Part shown: in pieces, positions 18,907 to 21,063 of the stretch
Position numbering within the stretch: position 1 is the first letter of the stretch
Layout: each line of letters starts with the position of its first letter
NCBI GenBank assembly: GCA_000467715.1
Contig: AJFK01000390.1
Coordinates: 1-21,063, forward strand
Reading direction: 5' to 3'
Length of the DNA stretch: 21,063 bases
From: Hysterium pulicare CBS 123377
Lineage: Eukaryota; Ascomycota; Dothideomycetes; Hysteriales; Hysteriaceae
Position numbers and translations under genes: made by a program
The notes under the pieces: generated by a model
Databases searched by the model: none
What the model saw: the letters and a program-made list of their open reading frames with translations, nothing else
What the model was told of the DNA's origin: nothing

Positions 18907-20847
18907 CTACTCTATCTTACCTTTCCCTGCCGCTTCCTCTTTCTTCTCTAGCACTTCTTCATACTCTTTTACCAACCCCATATAATCCCTAGGCCCATAC
19001 GGCACGAACGGCTCCTTCCACCAACCCCCCTTTCTCCAATTTATCAAGCCCAGATCCTTCATCAACATATCAAAATATGGCACGGTATCAAACACGATAT
19101 CCGGAAACCGATCCCCGTAACCGATAGCGTGTCGTATGGCACAGTACTGTGTGTGCAAGACAGTTTCGTACAGGACCTTGGATTCCGATGAAGTGGAAGC
19201 TGAGGCCAGAGAGGGCAGTGAACCGTCGAAGTAGGCCGCGAGCCAAAGCGCTTGGATAGATGCGCAGACTGTATTAGAGAGAAGCATCATGGCGCCTGCG
19301 AAGCCGATGGTGCGGTCTTGGATGTCTGAGGGCGGGACCATGAAGCGGTAGAGGCGGTACGGTTGCGCCATGCTCTTTTCCTCTTTGACTTCTTCATGCG
19401 CCCTGACTGGTTCTGGTGGTCCGGCTGTTCTACCTGCCGATCGTTGTTTGAGATATGGGAACTGGGTGAGGATTTCCTTCTCGGCATTTTTGATGACTTC
19501 GGGATCTGTGGTTGGGGCTGTGGGAGAGTTGGAAGGTAAACCCATTGATTCTACGATTCCAGTGGGAAGGAACTGGATGCTGGGCTTGTAGTTCCATCCT
19601 GTACAACAGACCACCGCATCCACATCCATACTATCGCCACTCTTCAGCACTGCCTTCTTCCCATCCAGCTTCTCCACTTCGCCATACACAACCTTGATCT
19701 TCCCCTGCTTCACTAGGTCAAAGAAGTTGGTAGGGTAGTTGAGAATACTAAGCCCGTTGCCGACCTCAAAAGCCGGATACCAAGGTTTCAGTTTCTGGAT
19801 TTCAGGAATCTTATCGAATTGATTCAATTCAATGACATCGTCCCCCAAAACTTTCCAAAATCCCCCAACGATCTTTCGACCAAGCCATGTCTTCTGCAAT
19901 AGGGCTCTGGACCAGCCGAACCCATCGCTGGTGCCCCAAATGCATGGACTCATCCACGTGAAAAAGCGGGTGAATATCAACTTCTCCAACCACAGCTTCA
20001 AAGGCGTGACATAAGGAGGCGCCATCCATACTGGTCCGTTGCCAGAGGAGCGGATAAGCATTGTGACGGTGCAGTTGGACGTAGCCGCCGTGTACGCAAC
20101 ATCCCAAGCCGATTTGGCCCCACCGATCACGAGGATGTGTGAGTCTGGTTTGAGGAGATCTTGGCGATTGGGAAAGTCATAGCTGTGGAGGAGTGGTGCA
20201 GTGAAGCTTTCTTGGCCGAGGAACGAGGGCATCGATGGGGACGAGGTTAGCCCGGTTGCGATAATGAGTTTACGGGTCGTTATTGAGATTGAGGCGTTGC
20301 TAGTCGTGGCCGTGGCCGTGATTTCCCAGCCTTTTGGATTGGCGGGGAGTTTCTCGACCGATGTGACGCGCGTATTGTATCTGATGAACTTATCTACGCC
20401 TTCCTTTTTTGCATAGGCATTTAAATAGTTGAAGACTACTTGACCGGGTATGTGTTCGCCTGGCTTGACTCCAAATTTCTCTGTGGACATGGGAAAATCG
20501 GGGTACTCGTACGTCCCTAACATATTGTTGGATCGCAAGCCGTCAAATATGCGGTGCTGGGCCCAGGGTCCACCGAGCGTGGGAGATGATTCCAGGATCA
20601 GGATTCTGGACGTTGGGTGGAGTTTCGACCATGTTGAAGCGGCATTGAGGCCGTACACGCCTAGGAGAAGTTGGTAGAGGGAATTGAATAAGTGGACAGT
20701 TATTGACGAGATGGGGAGGCAAAGAGGGTGGTGGAACATGAATTGATTCAGAACTATATAAACGTAGGACAGACTAGACATGAAAAAGGGTTTGCATATC
20801 TTACCGGCGCCAACCACCACCAGATCCACGCTCTCAGTATCGTTCAT
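18907..20847 (-). CDS. Flavin-dependent monooxygenase (class B / FMO-like), about 598 aa, 2 exons
   Basis: Exons are 20847-20805 and 20660-18907, with a 144-bp intron (20804-20661, GTAAGA...CCTAG). Splicing creates the FAD-binding motif VVGAGVYGLNAA (GxGxxG at 13-18). It is followed by an acidic strand end (ILILESSPTLGGPWAQ), a YPDFPMS segment, an FLGQ...HSYDF stretch (161-177) like the FMO identifying motif, a second Rossmann motif for NADPH (ILVIGGAKSAWD, about 190-201), and a late CCTGW motif like the FATG of FMOs. Such enzymes use NADPH and oxygen to oxygenate nitrogen, sulfur or a ketone; the substrate here cannot be told. The C-terminal third (after about 440) is less conserved. No signal peptide is seen; a hydrophobic stretch near 240 is probably part of the fold. 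Flanking genes do not suggest a biosynthetic cluster. The start is the ATG at 20847; an upstream GTG is ignored. Confidence 0.88.
   Translation of the reverse strand: MNDTESVDLVVVGAGKICKPFFMSSLSYVYIVLNQFMFHHPLCLPISSITVHLFNSLYQLLLGVYGLNAASTWSKLHPTSRILILESSPTLGGPWAQHRIFDGLRSNNMLGTYEYPDFPMSTEKFGVKPGEHIPGQVVFNYLNAYAKKEGVDKFIRYNTRVTSVEKLPANPKGWEITATATTSNASISITTRKLIIATGLTSSPSMPSFLGQESFTAPLLHSYDFPNRQDLLKPDSHILVIGGAKSAWDVAYTAATSNCTVTMLIRSSGNGPVWMAPPYVTPLKLWLEKLIFTRFFTWMSPCIWGTSDGFGWSRALLQKTWLGRKIVGGFWKVLGDDVIELNQFDKIPEIQKLKPWYPAFEVGNGLSILNYPTNFFDLVKQGKIKVVYGEVEKLDGKKAVLKSGDSMDVDAVVCCTGWNYKPSIQFLPTGIVESMGLPSNSPTAPTTDPEVIKNAEKEILTQFPYLKQRSAGRTAGPPEPVRAHEEVKEEKSMAQPYRLYRFMVPPSDIQDRTIGFAGAMMLLSNTVCASIQALWLAAYFDGSLPSLASASTSSESKVLYETVLHTQYCAIRHAIGYGDRFPDIVFDTVPYFDMLMKDLGLINWRKGGWWKEPFVPYGPRDYMGLVKEYEEVLEKKEEAAGKGKIE
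20661..20804 (-). other. Stop-free, in-phase intron of the monooxygenase gene
   Basis: The donor GTAAGA at 20804 and acceptor CCTAG ending at 20661 enclose 144 bp, which is 48 codons without a stop. Removing it joins the two halves of the GxGxxG motif, so it is an intron and not coding sequence. Read through, it would insert about 48 mostly hydrophobic residues into the FAD-binding loop. Confidence 0.75.
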
Positions 20848-21063
20848 TGTACGCACTGATGACTATTTGCTGGGGTTGCTGGAGGGATTGATAGGGGAAA
20901 AGAAGTTATATGACGTTTACTTTCATAGATGCCCCAGCCTTCAAAGAGGTATCAAGTGATGAGTAGAAGGAAGAATACGTTCTCCCATACAGTTGAGCTC
21001 CGCAGAAGCGATAAGGTAAGCCTTTCGAAATGCATTAGTCTAGCGATTACTCATCCTCTCCTA
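20848..21063. other. Upstream region of the monooxygenase gene (to window edge)
   Basis: These 216 bp are upstream of the - strand start and should contain its leader and promoter. No further coding start is evident before the window ends. Confidence 0.35.

Overview
This window looks like nuclear DNA of a filamentous ascomycete (Pezizomycotina). The genes are split by short introns (about 48-90 bp) with GTAAGT/GTATGT-type donors, CTAAC/CTGAC-like branch points and CAG/TAG acceptors. The gene set is eukaryotic and nuclear, and intergenic gaps are mostly 0.3-1.2 kb. I cannot name a genus. I see no transposon, CRISPR array, rRNA or convincing tRNA, and no secondary-metabolite cluster.

Layout from left to right: (1) the 3' part of a SNIP1/Pml1-type FHA-domain splicing factor on the + strand (1-612). 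(2) A PDAP1/PP28-family phosphoprotein on the - strand (1198-2232, three exons). (3) A 1.17-kb gap with one unproven 42-codon ORF. (4) A full-length Argonaute on the - strand (3404-6951, four coding exons), with a slicer tetrad that reads as intact and an unusually long leader that contains no ATG. (5) Rna14/CstF-77, the pre-mRNA 3'-end cleavage factor subunit, on the - strand (8537-11859, five exons). (6) An UNC-50/Gmh1 Golgi membrane protein on the + strand (12393-13420), whose reading frame depends on a 4-nt microexon. (7) Mitochondrial translation initiation factor IF-2 on the - strand (13863-17048), carrying a zinc knuckle in its N-terminal extension. (8) An uncharacterised fungal protein with an F-box-like N-terminus on the + strand (17688-18638). 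(9) A flavin-dependent (class B type) monooxygenase on the - strand (18907-20847).

The genes are mainly housekeeping and are not an operon or a functional cluster. Three of them (SNIP1-like, Argonaute, Rna14) act on RNA, but each is separately promoted and I read the proximity as chance. No new multi-gene system is visible. The points most worth a second look are the 937-nt ATG-free stretch on the sense strand upstream of Argonaute (with a repeated TATA-bearing 12-mer inside it), the 4-nt microexon in UNC-50, the zinc knuckle in mitochondrial IF-2, and the stop-free, length-divisible-by-three intron that interrupts the FAD-binding motif of the monooxygenase.
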